NCBI RefSeq assembly: GCF_003339815.1
Contig: NZ_PPTT01000003.1
Location: 1 to 64,000 of the forward strand
Reading direction: 5' to 3'
Origin: Eggerthella sinensis
Lineage (GTDB): Bacteria; Actinomycetota; Coriobacteriia; Coriobacteriales; Eggerthellaceae
DNA length: 64,000 nucleotides
The translations under genes were made by a program, and so were the position numbers. Positions 9,153 through 18,670 of the stretch are shown one piece after another. Under the pieces are notes generated by a model. The model did not search any database and was not told where the DNA came from. It saw only the letters and a program-made list of their open reading frames with translations. Positions within the stretch are counted from its first letter, which is position 1. Each line of letters begins with the position of its first letter.

Positions 9153-9793
9153 ATCACCGGCTTGCGGCTGAGCAGCTCGTCGACGGCTTCGGTTGCCTTG
9201 CGGGCGGTTTCGTCATCCGCAGCCGCCTGGTCGGCGGGAAGCTCGTGCGCGCCCTCGATGCGCACCCGTTCGATCAGGTCGCCGATGCGCAGACGGTGCA
9301 TCACCTCAAGCCCCTCGATCACCTGGCCGAACGCGGTGAACTGGTCGTCGTATTCGGGATGATCGGCCAGCGAGAAGAAGAACTGGCAGCTCCCGCTGTC
9401 GGCGCTCTTCTTGTGCGCAAGCGACACGGCGCCTTCCCCGTGATGATTGCGCGGGTTGCCAACCCACTCGTCGGCAATCACGTAGCCCGCGTCGCCCATG
9501 CCCGGATGGATACCGCGCAGCTGCTCGCGCACGGCCATGCGCACCTGCTGCGGACGAAGCGGCCGCGTGATAGGGCATCCGCCCACCACCACGTCGCCGT
9601 CGCGCCGTCCGTAGAAGTTCAGCTCGTCGTAAAACCCCTTCTGCGCCAGTTCGACGAAGTTGCCCACGGTGAGCGGCGCTTCCTTGCCGAACAGCTCCAC
9701 GCGCATGGTGCCCTTGTCCGTCTCGATGATGGCCACCTCGTCGCCCGACGGCACGTAGCGCGGCGTGTACAGCGGCTTCAAAATCTGCCCCAT
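9149..9793 (-). CDS. cyclophilin-type peptidyl-prolyl isomerase
   Basis: The 214-residue protein has the cyclophilin core: a start to the barrel in VAIIETDKGTMRVELFGKEA, then NFVELAQKGFYD, a conserved SCQFFFSL segment, and a terminal FTAFGQVIEGLEV. It catalyses cis-trans isomerisation of Xaa-Pro bonds. No signal peptide is seen, so it is cytoplasmic. A C-terminal tail of about 40 charged residues follows the domain. ATG 9793 follows GGAAGGGG. It is convergent with LuxR 2 and tandem with the exonuclease III gene. It is a housekeeping gene between reductase modules. Confidence 0.9.
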   Translation of the reverse strand: MGQILKPLYTPRYVPSGDEVAIIETDKGTMRVELFGKEAPLTVGNFVELAQKGFYDELNFYGRRDGDVVVGGCPITRPLRPQQVRMAVREQLRGIHPGMGDAGYVIADEWVGNPRNHHGEGAVSLAHKKSADSGSCQFFFSLADHPEYDDQFTAFGQVIEGLEVMHRLRIGDLIERVRIEGAHELPADQAAADDETARKATEAVDELLSRKPVI

Positions 9794-9901
9794 GAAATTC
9801 CCCTTCCCTCACGTTCATGACGCCACCACCCTACGCCGAACGCCCCCTCAAAGCATCGGATCAAGAATGCGATTTTCCGGAACGAGCGTGATTGGCCTCT
9901 C

Positions 9902-10759
9902 CTACAGCTCCAACTCCAACCCTACCGGGCAGTGGTCGCTGCCGTAGACTTCGTCGTAGATGCAAGCGCTTGTGATCTTCGGGGCCAGCTCGTCGCTGAC
10001 CAGGAAGTAGTCGATGCGCCACCCCGCGTTGTTCTCCCGCGCCTTGAAGCGGTAGCTCCACCACGAGTACGCGCCCGTCACGTCGGGATGCAGCGCGCGG
10101 AACGTGTCGGTGAACCCGTCGCCCAGCAGGTGGGTGAACGTGCCGCGCTCCTCGTCGGAGAAGCCCGCCTTGCCGCGGTTCGGACCCGGGTTCTTCAGGT
10201 CGATCTCCTGGTGCGCCACGTTGAAATCGCCGCACATGATGACGGGCTTCGGCTCGGCCGTCTCGCCCGGCTGCGTCACCGGCAGCTCGGAGATGGCCAC
10301 GTGCCCCTCGCCCTTCGCCGGACGCTCGACGGGCACGCCGGCGGGCAGCACGCCCTCCTCGAGCCCCTTGCAGAAATCGCGGAACGCGTCGTCCCACTCC
10401 ATGCGGTGCGCGATGCGCGCCAGCTCGTTCTGCGCGTTCGGCGTGTACACGTCCACGAACCAGAACTTCTCGAACTCGAGCGCCACGATGCGCCCCTCGG
10501 TGTCGAGGTGCGGAAAGCCCAGGCCATGCAGCGCCTGCAACGGCTCTTCCTTGCAGAACACCGCCGTGCCCGAGTAGCCCTTCTTCTCGGCGTAGCTCCA
10601 ATACTCGCGATACTGCGGCAGGTCGAGCGTGGCCTGGCCCTCCTGCAGCTTCGTCTCCTGCAAGGCCACGATGTCGGCATCGAGCTCGCACACGATGTCC
10701 TCGAAACCCTTTTTGAGGACGGCGCGCAAGCCGTTCACGTTCCACGATATGAAGCGCAT
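9902..10759 (-). CDS. xth: exonuclease III / AP endonuclease
   Basis: The 285-residue protein is a base-excision-repair nuclease of the ExoIII family. It starts MRFISWNVNGLRA and has LQETK (metal-binding Glu), VYTPNAQ, CGDFNVAH (Asp/Asn pair), WWSYR and a terminal GSDHCPVGL with the catalytic Asp-His. Between WDDAFRDFCKG and the CGDFN motif it carries about 33 extra residues rich in Pro, Gly and Glu that are absent from usual 250-270-residue members. This is probably a surface loop. ATG 10759 follows GGAGG. It is monocistronic in appearance. Confidence 0.94.
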   Translation of the reverse strand: MRFISWNVNGLRAVLKKGFEDIVCELDADIVALQETKLQEGQATLDLPQYREYWSYAEKKGYSGTAVFCKEEPLQALHGLGFPHLDTEGRIVALEFEKFWFVDVYTPNAQNELARIAHRMEWDDAFRDFCKGLEEGVLPAGVPVERPAKGEGHVAISELPVTQPGETAEPKPVIMCGDFNVAHQEIDLKNPGPNRGKAGFSDEERGTFTHLLGDGFTDTFRALHPDVTGAYSWWSYRFKARENNAGWRIDYFLVSDELAPKITSACIYDEVYGSDHCPVGLELEL

Positions 10760-10845
10760 AGCAACCTCCTCCGTCGCCCCCGGCGACTTCCTGTGTGTCG
10801 CGACTCAGTATAGCGGAACGAGACAAAAGCTCACGCGCACGAGCA

Positions 10846-11454
10846 TCATTCGTGGCAGGTATAGCATTCGTACTTATCATAATGATGGCATCCCAAACAG
10901 AGTTCGGGTGCCGCGCCGAGAGGGTCACTGCGTTCATGGGCGCGGTGACAATCGACGCATCGAACGTCGACATGACCCGGAGTATCTGGTAGGTCGTGGG
11001 GATTCACGGTCAGCCCATCCTCATCGGTACATCCGATGTAGTCAGCCGCGCGAGATAGTAGATCCCCCTTCTCGTGACACGACAGGCATCCGTCGTTGGT
11101 CACCTTGGTAGTTTTCAGGCGCTTGGGTGTTTTGTCATCGGTCGTCACGCCTTCGTGGACACTTGCAAGCCCCGCATCGTCACCATGGCAGGACGAGCAT
11201 GTCAGTCCTTCGCTCACATGGGCTCCGGCAAGACAGGTTGCATCGTCCATCGAGCTCGCCTGATCGACATGACACACCATGCAGTCGACCGTCGGTGACC
11301 AGGAGACCGACACCGCCTCAGCCGCAGCGGCGTTCTTCTCACCGCTTGAGCCTGGCTGCTGTGGAGCGCAGCCCGCCACTGACGCGCCGCCAATCAACGC
11401 CACGACGCCAAGAACAAGCACCGACCGCCGCAATCGCATCCGGTTCGCTCGCAT
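10846..11454 (-). CDS. six-haem cytochrome c lipoprotein B
   Basis: The 202-residue protein has a basic N-terminus, a hydrophobic helix and a lipobox (VAGC), followed by CMVCH, CSSCH, CLSCH, CVDCH, CLGCH (next residue also His) and CYTCH at the extreme C-terminus: six c-type haems. Motif order and spacing parallel cytochrome A, except that the CX4CH of A is an ordinary CXXCH here. It begins 20 bp after the flavoprotein 3 stop on the same strand, so it is probably that enzyme's electron donor. ATG 11454 follows GGAAGGGGG. Confidence 0.88.
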   Translation of the reverse strand: MRANRMRLRRSVLVLGVVALIGGASVAGCAPQQPGSSGEKNAAAAEAVSVSWSPTVDCMVCHVDQASSMDDATCLAGAHVSEGLTCSSCHGDDAGLASVHEGVTTDDKTPKRLKTTKVTNDGCLSCHEKGDLLSRAADYIGCTDEDGLTVNPHDLPDTPGHVDVRCVDCHRAHERSDPLGAAPELCLGCHHYDKYECYTCHE

Positions 11455-11474
11455 AGTAGCCCCCTTCCGCACGA

Positions 11475-13079
11475 TTAGTTCTCTTTGCTTTCCCACGGCT
11501 CCTCTTCCACGGCGTTGTTGGCCGCGATCTGGCCCGACACAACGATTTCGCAGATGTTCCATCCGCCGCCGGAGTACAGAAAGCCCTGTACGGAACCCAT
11601 TTCACCTGTTCCGTACAGATGGCCCACCGGTTGACCGTCAGGCTTCACGATCTGCCCCTTCGCGTTGCGGCGTGGGCCACCGAACGTGTTGACACCGCCG
11701 GGATACATCTTGAGCGCATAGTAAGGCGGCGTGCTGAGTGGCTGCATGTCGGCTGCAGGACGCCCGAACTGAGGGTCTTCGCCCACCGATGCGTACCCGT
11801 TAAAATCACTCAAGGTTTGGGCCAGCACCGCGGGGTCCATATGGCCCTTGATTTCAGGATCGTCGTTCATCTTCGCAGCAAGTTCTTCGATGGTGTCGCC
11901 CTTCAGAATCCACCCGGCAGCAATTTCCTTACTATTATCTTTGCTCCATTCGTATGCGTTCACCTTCATCATGCCGCCTGTCACCACCGGACCGGCATCG
12001 ACGGCCGTCTGGTCGAAGATGGAAAATGCGGGGATGGCCGGGAAATCACAAAGGTCGGTGCTGAACTTGACAGACTCAAGCACCGCCGAATGGGCCTTCC
12101 AATTTTCGTTCATGAAACGCTTGCCGTAATGATCGACCAGCAAATAAGGATCGGGGGTGCCGCCTTGCAGACCGAACCCCAAATCGGGAAAGAACGGAAT
12201 CACACGGCCGCCGATAAGACCCATATGCCACAGGTCCGCACCCGCAGCTTGCGCCATGCGAATACCGTCGCCGGTGTTGTCAGGGTTAGCATAGAATCGC
12301 GGCGTCGGCGCGTACACATACTGGTTGAGCATGTCGAAATCGTACTCGAATCCACCTGTTGCGAGCACAACCGCCTTGGTTGCCTTCACATACACATCGC
12401 TATCGCCCCGTTTGGCTTTCACGCCGATAACGACGCCCTCGTTGTTCGTGACGAGCTCCATCGCAGGCGTCTCGTACAACACCTCGATGTCGCGCTCGTC
12501 GGCTGCATCCTGCAGCACCTGCCACAATTCGGGACCCTGCCCCTTGAAGTTGAAGCAGTTGTAGTTGGCGCCCTCGGGAAACAGATCGAGCGGATACTCG
12601 GTGGTTTCGCCGGCATCGAAAATGTCAGCTCCCAAACCCTGCATGAACTCGCCGGTATGGGGAGCAAACTTCGCCCATGAAGCAATCACGTCGTCGGGCG
12701 TTGCACCGCGCGAAGTGGCCGTCAAGTAGGCGACGGCCTCGGATTCGCTATTGAAGTTCATCATCGTAGCATGACACAGGCGCGTGGAATTGGTCTGGTT
12801 CATCTTATCGCCATCATCCTGCGGCTGCTTTTCAAGCACGAGCACACTCGCGCCGTTGTCGCTTGCTTGGATTGCCGTGATGGCACCCGAACCGCCAAAA
12901 CCGCACACCACGATCTCGGCTTCATGCTCCCACGCGATGACCTCCTCCGCGTTGCGCACCTCTTTCGCGGCACCTCCCTGCGCGGTTCCGCCCGCCGAGC
13001 ACCCCACCATACCCGCTGCGGTTGCGGCTGCCGCAATACCTGCTCCAACGATGAAATTCCTGCGACTAAGCTCACTCAT
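11475..13079 (-). CDS. Tat-exported FAD reductase, flavoprotein 3
   Basis: The 534-residue FAD_binding_2-type reductase has a Tat motif (LSRRNFIVG, residues 4-12) and a lipobox-like MVGC (Cys27). The FAD site is GFGGSG (60-65). Other landmarks are LATGGFEYD, NTGDGIRM, LWHMGLIGG, YGKRFMNE, FGGPRRN and the C-terminal YSGGGWN. The fumarate-type catalytic His/Arg motifs are absent. ATG 13079 follows GAGGAGG. It forms an operon with cytochrome B, and a LuxR-type gene diverges 166 bp away. The substrate is unknown. Layout and sequence features mark it as a paralogue of flavoprotein 2. Confidence 0.9.
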   Translation of the reverse strand: MSELSRRNFIVGAGIAAAATAAGMVGCSAGGTAQGGAAKEVRNAEEVIAWEHEAEIVVCGFGGSGAITAIQASDNGASVLVLEKQPQDDGDKMNQTNSTRLCHATMMNFNSESEAVAYLTATSRGATPDDVIASWAKFAPHTGEFMQGLGADIFDAGETTEYPLDLFPEGANYNCFNFKGQGPELWQVLQDAADERDIEVLYETPAMELVTNNEGVVIGVKAKRGDSDVYVKATKAVVLATGGFEYDFDMLNQYVYAPTPRFYANPDNTGDGIRMAQAAGADLWHMGLIGGRVIPFFPDLGFGLQGGTPDPYLLVDHYGKRFMNENWKAHSAVLESVKFSTDLCDFPAIPAFSIFDQTAVDAGPVVTGGMMKVNAYEWSKDNSKEIAAGWILKGDTIEELAAKMNDDPEIKGHMDPAVLAQTLSDFNGYASVGEDPQFGRPAADMQPLSTPPYYALKMYPGGVNTFGGPRRNAKGQIVKPDGQPVGHLYGTGEMGSVQGFLYSGGGWNICEIVVSGQIAANNAVEEEPWESKEN

Positions 13080-13245
13080 GTCATCCTCCTCGTGCTCTAT
13101 GTCTCCTTGTCTTCGAGCCTCCCTTCGGCTCTTCCAAAGAGATACCTCCCTCCATATCACCCGTTACAGCGCAAAAATTTCTCAACATAACACGCTGCGT
13201 ATGCACCTCCTCCTGATACGATGCGGGTGTAGCAAGGGGAGGGCT

Positions 13246-14682
13246 ATGGGGAACAATCAGAGCAACCAATTCGGAGCGGTACTGAGCTTCCTGCTCGCCG
13301 CGGGATCGTACTGGGCGCTGGGCATTCTTGTGTCCACGGATGCCTCGTCGTTTCATCTTGTATCGGCGGAGACAGTCGACCCGATGTACTTGTGGATGCT
13401 GTTACGATGCGCCGCATTCGGCATGGCTATTGCGTGGTGCGATCGATTGGCCAGCCGGGTGCGGCGTCCGTGGTTCAGCGTTGCCGCAGGGCTCACGTTC
13501 ATCGCTTCCTGGTTCGCGATCGCGCCGCTCGTGCCGACAGGCCTACCGTACTCGTTGCTCCCGTACGCAGGCTATGCAATTGGGTATGTTGGCCTGCTCC
13601 TATCGCTCGTACCGTTTCTCGCCGGCATTCAATCATGGAGCATGCGCGTTATTCTCCTGTCGGCTTCCATGGCGGTGGGATTCCTCGAATTGCTCGTGAT
13701 ACGGCACTTCCCCGAAAGCGTGCAAGTGCTCGCACCCGTGCTGATTGTGGCGCTCTCGGCGACCGCTTCCGCGGCGCTCAATCGGGCAGCGCCGCGCGCG
13801 AATGCTCCCGGCGCACGCGATGGCGAGCTTCGCACGCTGCTTATGAACATACCCGTTTCGATGCTGGTGGGCTTTGTCGCGCTGTCGGTGCCACTCTCGT
13901 TTTTCAGGAGCTATTCAAACGCGTTCCAGACCCCAGTAGAATGGTCGCTCGTCACAGCACTGGCGCTATCGTTCACCATCGTCATTTGGGCGCTCAACAA
14001 GTTCTGGATCAGCCTGCACGTGAACAAGACGCTTTACGTGTTCTGTTTCGCCTCGCTGCTGTTCGTCGGCATGCTCACGCTTTCGTTCTTAGGCATTGGG
14101 TCCATCGCCGGCTCGCTCATCTACGCTGGGGCGTACCTTCTGCGCGCGTACATCTATGCAGCCATGGGCGTTTACGCACGCGAGGGCAACCTCGGCGACG
14201 GCATCCGCCTCTTCTCGATAGCCAGTATTGCCATCATGGTAGGTCATTTCATCGGGCTGCTCGGGTCGAACATCGCAGCGCACTTTTCCACGTCATCGTT
14301 CGAGTACCTGTTCATCGTCATCATCTACGCGGTATTCTTAGCTGGCTATTACTTCGCTTTCCGTATCGAACGCAGTATGCGCATCGCCGTTGAAGAACCC
14401 TCCGGCGAACAACATGCCGAAGAACACGTCCCCGACACGTTGGTCACTGCTATTGAAGAATTATGCGATGCGGCAGCGCAACGCTACGGGCTGTCCGAGC
14501 GGGAAACGGATATCGTCACGCTACTCATGCGCGGAAAGAGCGTAAACACGATCGCCGAAGCCCTGGTGCTTTCCCCTAACACCGTGAAGTCCCACATGAA
14601 CCGCATCTACAAGAAGATGCGCGTGCATTCGCGCGAAGAGCTCATGGCCGCCGTCGAGAAATGCACGCTGCGGAAAGGCTAG
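13246..14682 (+). CDS. membrane-spanning LuxR-type regulator 3
   Basis: The 478-residue protein has about twelve hydrophobic segments (~10-380) and a C-terminal LuxR-type helix-turn-helix from residue 414 (LSERETDIVTLLMRGKS, then PNTVKSHMNRIYKKMRVHS). It diverges from flavoprotein 3. ATG 13246 follows AAGGGGAGG. The long open frame upstream of this codon is antisense to the flavoprotein and is not coding. It is presumed to regulate the flavoprotein 3/cytochrome B operon. Confidence 0.88.
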   Translation: MGNNQSNQFGAVLSFLLAAGSYWALGILVSTDASSFHLVSAETVDPMYLWMLLRCAAFGMAIAWCDRLASRVRRPWFSVAAGLTFIASWFAIAPLVPTGLPYSLLPYAGYAIGYVGLLLSLVPFLAGIQSWSMRVILLSASMAVGFLELLVIRHFPESVQVLAPVLIVALSATASAALNRAAPRANAPGARDGELRTLLMNIPVSMLVGFVALSVPLSFFRSYSNAFQTPVEWSLVTALALSFTIVIWALNKFWISLHVNKTLYVFCFASLLFVGMLTLSFLGIGSIAGSLIYAGAYLLRAYIYAAMGVYAREGNLGDGIRLFSIASIAIMVGHFIGLLGSNIAAHFSTSSFEYLFIVIIYAVFLAGYYFAFRIERSMRIAVEEPSGEQHAEEHVPDTLVTAIEELCDAAAQRYGLSERETDIVTLLMRGKSVNTIAEALVLSPNTVKSHMNRIYKKMRVHSREELMAAVEKCTLRKG

Positions 14683-14803
14683 CGACCCTCGATATGCGCT
14701 TGGGCATTCGGGGAGCTTGGGGATGCCGATCTCCGAAAGGGGGTGGGCGAATGTTGAGCGCGCGGGTATGATAACGAAACTGGATTCGGGTGAAGGGGAC
14801 CTC

Positions 14804-17800
14804 ATGATTCGTGCTACTCGATTTGCCGCGGCTTCGCTGGTGGCTCTGCTCGCTCTGTTCGCGCCGGGGCTGGCGTTCGCTGACGAGCAACCCGTCTCGC
14901 CGTGCGTGGCAACCGACGAGCAGTGCGCGGCGTACGCCGAGGACGGCACGCTTGAAGCGCGCTCCGCGTTCCAGGAGAACCTGGGCAACGACGAGCCGTC
15001 CGCAGGGCTCGTGCAACAGGCCATCGCGCGCGAGCAGGCCAACAACGGCATCGCCACGAACGCCGTGCCCGGCGACGACAGCGGCATGGCCCTTGCGGGC
15101 AAGGCGCACGTGCTGGCGCTGCGCGTGTCGTTCCCCGATCAGACATTCGCCGAGGGCGACACGCTCGAGGCCCTGCAAGCGCTCATCGGCCCGCGCAGCG
15201 AAGGCGAAGCCGCCTTGCCGAGTGCCGGCCCCTTCCCCTACGAGAACCTGCACGACTACTATCAGCGCGCATCCTACGGCAAGCTCTCCATCACCGGCGA
15301 GGCGTTCGACTACGAGGCGCAGCACGAGCGCGCCTACTACGCGACGAACATCGGGTCGCTGTTCAGCGAGGCGCTCGCCTACCTCGACAAGCAGCCCGAC
15401 GTCGACCTCGGACGCTTCGACGCGAACGGCGACGGACGCATCGACGCCGTCTACCTGCACTTCGCCGGGCCCGACACCGGTTGGGGCAGCGTGTGGTGGA
15501 GCAACGAGCAGGTGTTCGGCGCGGAAACGGCTACGTACGCGAACGGCGTGCGGCTGTGGAACGGCGTGGCGCTGGCGAACCCGTGCGACCAGGCGTGGGC
15601 GGCGCAGACGATCATCCACGAAACCGGTCACGTGCTGGGCCTTCCCGATTTCTACGATTACCTCAGCCAGAAAGGCGGCGCGACGAGCCGCACCGGCATC
15701 CTCACGTTCGACATGATGATGCAGAACCAGGGAGACCACAACGGGTTCTCCAAGTGGATGCTCGGATGGCTGCCGGAGAGCAAGGTCACGCGGGTGTTCG
15801 CGAACGAGGACGGCATCGACGTGAAGCGCGACGGCCAGGTGGTGCAGCACGTCGATGCTGCACCGGACGGCAGCTCGTCCATCGAGGAAGCGCTGTCGGC
15901 GTTCACGTCGGACGACCTCAAAGAGACGGGCGGGATCATCGTCGTATCCAACGAGGACAAAGGCACGGGCATGTTCTCCTCGTACTACCTGCTGCAATAC
16001 GACCAGTTCGCCAGCAATCAGAGCGTGTACTACGAAAGCGGCGGCCAGAGCACGCAGATTCCTTCGGGATTCCGGCTGTTCCGCGTGCAAGCGGACATCG
16101 GCGAAGGCGGGGGCCTCCTGCATTCCAACACAGCCGGCACGGTGCACAACCAGCTCATCGAGCTGGTCGACCCCGACATGGGCGTCGCGCACGCCAACGG
16201 CACCTTGACCGTCCCAACGGCTATCGGGGCCACCGCGTACGGGTGCATGCTCTTCGCGGGCGACCAGATGACGCCGGAGGGCTACCCCTCCACGAACTTC
16301 TACGAGAACATCAACGTCGGCTTCACGGGATTGACGTTTGCCGTCACGGAAAGCGGTGCGGAAGCCGGGCGCGTATCCATCTCGTACTCGGACGCCGACA
16401 AGCCCGCCGACCCCGCGGACTTCACGCTCACGCCCGCCTTCGACAGCTTCTCGAACGTGGACACGCTCACGTTCAACGCGTCGTCCCAGCCGCTGCTCGC
16501 CACAGCGCTTCCGTCGGCGGTGCAGCTGATAGTTGACGGCGAACCGCACGCTCTCCTCGACATCTCAGTGGACGGCACCACGGTGAGCCTGCCCTGCCTA
16601 CTTGACGCGAGCAGCATCGGGCCCACGTCCACGTGCGAGATCGTGTTCCCGCCCGGCATCTTCGTCCTGTCGCAGGCGGGCGGGGAAACCGCGTACTCGC
16701 CCGAGATACGGCTGCCGCTCACGCCAAGCGCTTCGATGACGGCCGTCGGGCGCTCGGGCACGTACGAAGGCACCGCGTACCAGGCGGACACGACGACGCT
16801 CAGCAGCGTGTTCACCAGCCCCGACGGCACAAAGCGCTTCTTCCAAATAGCCGACGGCGTGCTCAAGCTGCACACGATTGACTCCCGGGACGCCGGGCGA
16901 GTGACCTCGCTCGACGTGAGCAATGCACCACTCGCCTCCTCAGGTGGCGAACAGCGGCTCAGCGTTGCAGCGCTGTCGGACACCATGGCGTTCCTCGTGT
17001 ATTACAGCGCAACCGGCGCGGAGACGGGCACCGGTTGCTGGGTCGATATGGAGCGCGGCACCGTAACCGCCTCGCATGTCATAGAGCAGGCCTACGCCAT
17101 GCCGTTCGCATCGAGCGGCACCTCCGTGGTGGTTACGTCGTACTATCGGGGGCTCCCAAGCCCCGACGGCACACGGGGTGGCATGCTGCTCACCTCGCTC
17201 ACGCCGCGCGAGGACGGAACGGTGGAGACGCACCACGGCTGGACGGCCGCGCAGAACGCGGCTGCCGCCAGCCCGAACGCCCTCGCGTGCGCGTTTTCGG
17301 ACGAGAACGGCACGCTGATCAAAGAGGTGCGCGTTGCCGAAGCGGCCAACCTGGTGGAAGCCCTCGCGAAGAGCACCGCCACGGCCGACGACGCGGCAGC
17401 GGCGGGCGAGATGTGCACGACCGAACGCGTTGCCGCCGTGCTGCCGCTCTCATCGAGCCGCACGGTGCTCGATGTGCAGCGCGCCGATGGCGACTACTAC
17501 GTGCTGATGGGTTCGGACTACATGCATTCCGAACCGGACGCGGCGCAGACGAACATGGTGGTGCGGTTCGACGCCTCGGGAACCGAGCGCTCGCGTTTCG
17601 TCGTCACCGTTTCCGAGGGCGACCCGTACGGACGGCTGCGCGTCGCGCGCTACGGCACGGTGGCGCTGTTGCGCTCGACCGTTTCCCCGAAGCACAGCAT
17701 AGCCCTGACCAACGCGCTGTTCTGCACGAACGACGGACAGCCCCTCTCGACGCTCACCACGGCATCCGTCGGCACGGGCGCGTGGCTTGCCGACGGCTCG

Positions 17801-18142
17801 TGGCTTGACGTGGGCACCTCCATCGCCGGCTCGTTCGGGCCGAAGGGGTCCCCGGTTGAGCCGGGGTCCGAAGGCGGTGGCGAAGGCGGCGAGGCGGAGG
17901 GCGCGAAGGCGCGCTACACCATCACGGCGACGCTCGACCAGAAACCGACCGACCCGGGCGACAACCCGGAAGAGCCCGTCAACCCGCAACCCCTTCCGCA
18001 GCCGAACGATCAAGCTAGCAGCAACCCGAAGCCGCTCGCATCAACCGGCGACCCCGTCGGCGCGGCGACGCTTGCCGCCTGCGCGGCCATCATGCTCGCG
18101 GGCGTCGCGCTTGCGCGCATGCGGCGAAGCTCCTACTTGTGA
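14804..18142 (+). CDS. secreted, wall-anchored M6-like metalloprotease
   Basis: The 1112-residue exported protein has a Sec signal peptide (residues 1-~26, ending AFA). The M6 (immune inhibitor A-like) peptidase region has the zinc motif HETGH (272-276) followed by VLGLPDFYDY. A Ca-binding-like DANGDGRID lies before it. The large C-terminal half is probably beta-rich, with a Pro/Glu/Gly-rich linker near 1020-1075. The C-terminus looks like a sortase signal: LASTGD at 1078, a hydrophobic helix and an Arg-rich tail. The motif differs from LPXTG but resembles that of the Cna-B protein at 40566. ATG 14804 has GAAGGGGA upstream. The substrate is unknown. A role in degrading host or dietary protein is inference. 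Confidence 0.85.
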   Translation: MIRATRFAAASLVALLALFAPGLAFADEQPVSPCVATDEQCAAYAEDGTLEARSAFQENLGNDEPSAGLVQQAIAREQANNGIATNAVPGDDSGMALAGKAHVLALRVSFPDQTFAEGDTLEALQALIGPRSEGEAALPSAGPFPYENLHDYYQRASYGKLSITGEAFDYEAQHERAYYATNIGSLFSEALAYLDKQPDVDLGRFDANGDGRIDAVYLHFAGPDTGWGSVWWSNEQVFGAETATYANGVRLWNGVALANPCDQAWAAQTIIHETGHVLGLPDFYDYLSQKGGATSRTGILTFDMMMQNQGDHNGFSKWMLGWLPESKVTRVFANEDGIDVKRDGQVVQHVDAAPDGSSSIEEALSAFTSDDLKETGGIIVVSNEDKGTGMFSSYYLLQYDQFASNQSVYYESGGQSTQIPSGFRLFRVQADIGEGGGLLHSNTAGTVHNQLIELVDPDMGVAHANGTLTVPTAIGATAYGCMLFAGDQMTPEGYPSTNFYENINVGFTGLTFAVTESGAEAGRVSISYSDADKPADPADFTLTPAFDSFSNVDTLTFNASSQPLLATALPSAVQLIVDGEPHALLDISVDGTTVSLPCLLDASSIGPTSTCEIVFPPGIFVLSQAGGETAYSPEIRLPLTPSASMTAVGRSGTYEGTAYQADTTTLSSVFTSPDGTKRFFQIADGVLKLHTIDSRDAGRVTSLDVSNAPLASSGGEQRLSVAALSDTMAFLVYYSATGAETGTGCWVDMERGTVTASHVIEQAYAMPFASSGTSVVVTSYYRGLPSPDGTRGGMLLTSLTPREDGTVETHHGWTAAQNAAAASPNALACAFSDENGTLIKEVRVAEAANLVEALAKSTATADDAAAAGEMCTTERVAAVLPLSSSRTVLDVQRADGDYYVLMGSDYMHSEPDAAQTNMVVRFDASGTERSRFVVTVSEGDPYGRLRVARYGTVALLRSTVSPKHSIALTNALFCTNDGQPLSTLTTASVGTGAWLADGSWLDVGTSIAGSFGPKGSPVEPGSEGGGEGGEAEGAKARYTITATLDQKPTDPGDNPEEPVNPQPLPQPNDQASSNPKPLASTGDPVGAATLAACAAIMLAGVALARMRRSSYL

Positions 18143-18603
18143 TACGGCTCGCCGCGCGAGATTTTCTGCGCGCGGTACAGCTGCTCGAGCAGCACGACGC
18201 GCGCGAGGTTGTGCGGCAGCGTGATGGGACCGAACGACAGCGTCTCGTTCGCGCGCTCGCGCACGGCCGCACTCACGCCGTCGGAGCCGCCGATGACGAA
18301 CGCGATGTCGCTCGTACCGCCCAACGCCAGCGCGTCGAGCCGCTGGGAGAACGACACGCTCGAGCGCTCCTTGCCGTCGATGGCCAACAGGATGACGTGC
18401 GACGATGCGAGCAGCGCCGCCACGATGGCAGCCCCTTCGCGGTCGCGCGCCGCGTCGATGCCGCCGGCGCGCGCGGGGTCGATGTCGGCGATTTCCTTCA
18501 CTGCCGTCTTGCCGTACGGTTGCATGCGCTTGAGGTACTCGGCGCACGCGTCCGCCCAAAACCGCTCCTTGAGCTTCCCCACCGCCACAATGGTGAACTT
18601 CAT
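18133..18603 (-). CDS. rlmH: 23S rRNA (pseudouridine-1915-N3)-methyltransferase
   Basis: The 156-residue SPOUT methyltransferase methylates pseudouridine 1915 in helix 69 of 23S rRNA using SAM. Hallmarks are the N-terminal MKFTIVAVGKLKE, the SAM-binding FVIGGSDGVS, and the conserved C-terminal LLEQLYRAQKISRGEPYHK. Full length. ATG 18603 follows AAGGAG at 6 nt, and the ATG at 18609 overlaps that site. The 3' end overlaps the convergent metalloprotease gene by 10 bp. In many bacteria rlmH lies close to the replication origin, which agrees with the parS sites here. Confidence 0.95.
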   Translation of the reverse strand: MKFTIVAVGKLKERFWADACAEYLKRMQPYGKTAVKEIADIDPARAGGIDAARDREGAAIVAALLASSHVILLAIDGKERSSVSFSQRLDALALGGTSDIAFVIGGSDGVSAAVRERANETLSFGPITLPHNLARVVLLEQLYRAQKISRGEPYHK

Positions 18604-18635
18604 GTGCATCTCCTTCGTCGTCCACCATCATACCA

Positions 18636-18668
18636 GCGACGCCCGAAGGAGGGTTCGGGCGTCGCAAG
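18636..18668. terminator. repeated hairpin terminator, copy 1
   Basis: A 12-bp perfect stem (18636-18647 with 18654-18665) starts with GCGACGCCCGAA. It lies just past the stop of flavoprotein 4. A 33-nt copy differing at one base occurs at 22021-22053. Confidence 0.6.
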
Positions 18669-18670
18669 CT

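Noticed and set aside
4856-11454. The two cytochromes as homologues of the cardiac glycoside reductase cytochrome
   Set aside because: They are lipoproteins with six haem motifs and a c3-like spacing. I cannot show NapC/NirT-type membrane-anchor features, so the link was not made.
14642-16549. Very long open frames antisense to real genes (here and opposite the flavoproteins, molybdoenzymes and adhesin, up to about 1100 codons)
   Set aside because: They mirror the codon bias of the genes on the other strand, have no ribosome sites or family motifs, and are compositionally odd (Arg/His/Val-rich). High GC content explains them.
18133-18160. The rlmH 3' end as an SCC-type cassette integration site
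   Set aside because: The end resembles the staphylococcal attachment core only because the protein C-terminus is conserved. No ccr recombinase, second att copy or foreign-looking DNA follows; the convergent metalloprotease gene overlaps it.
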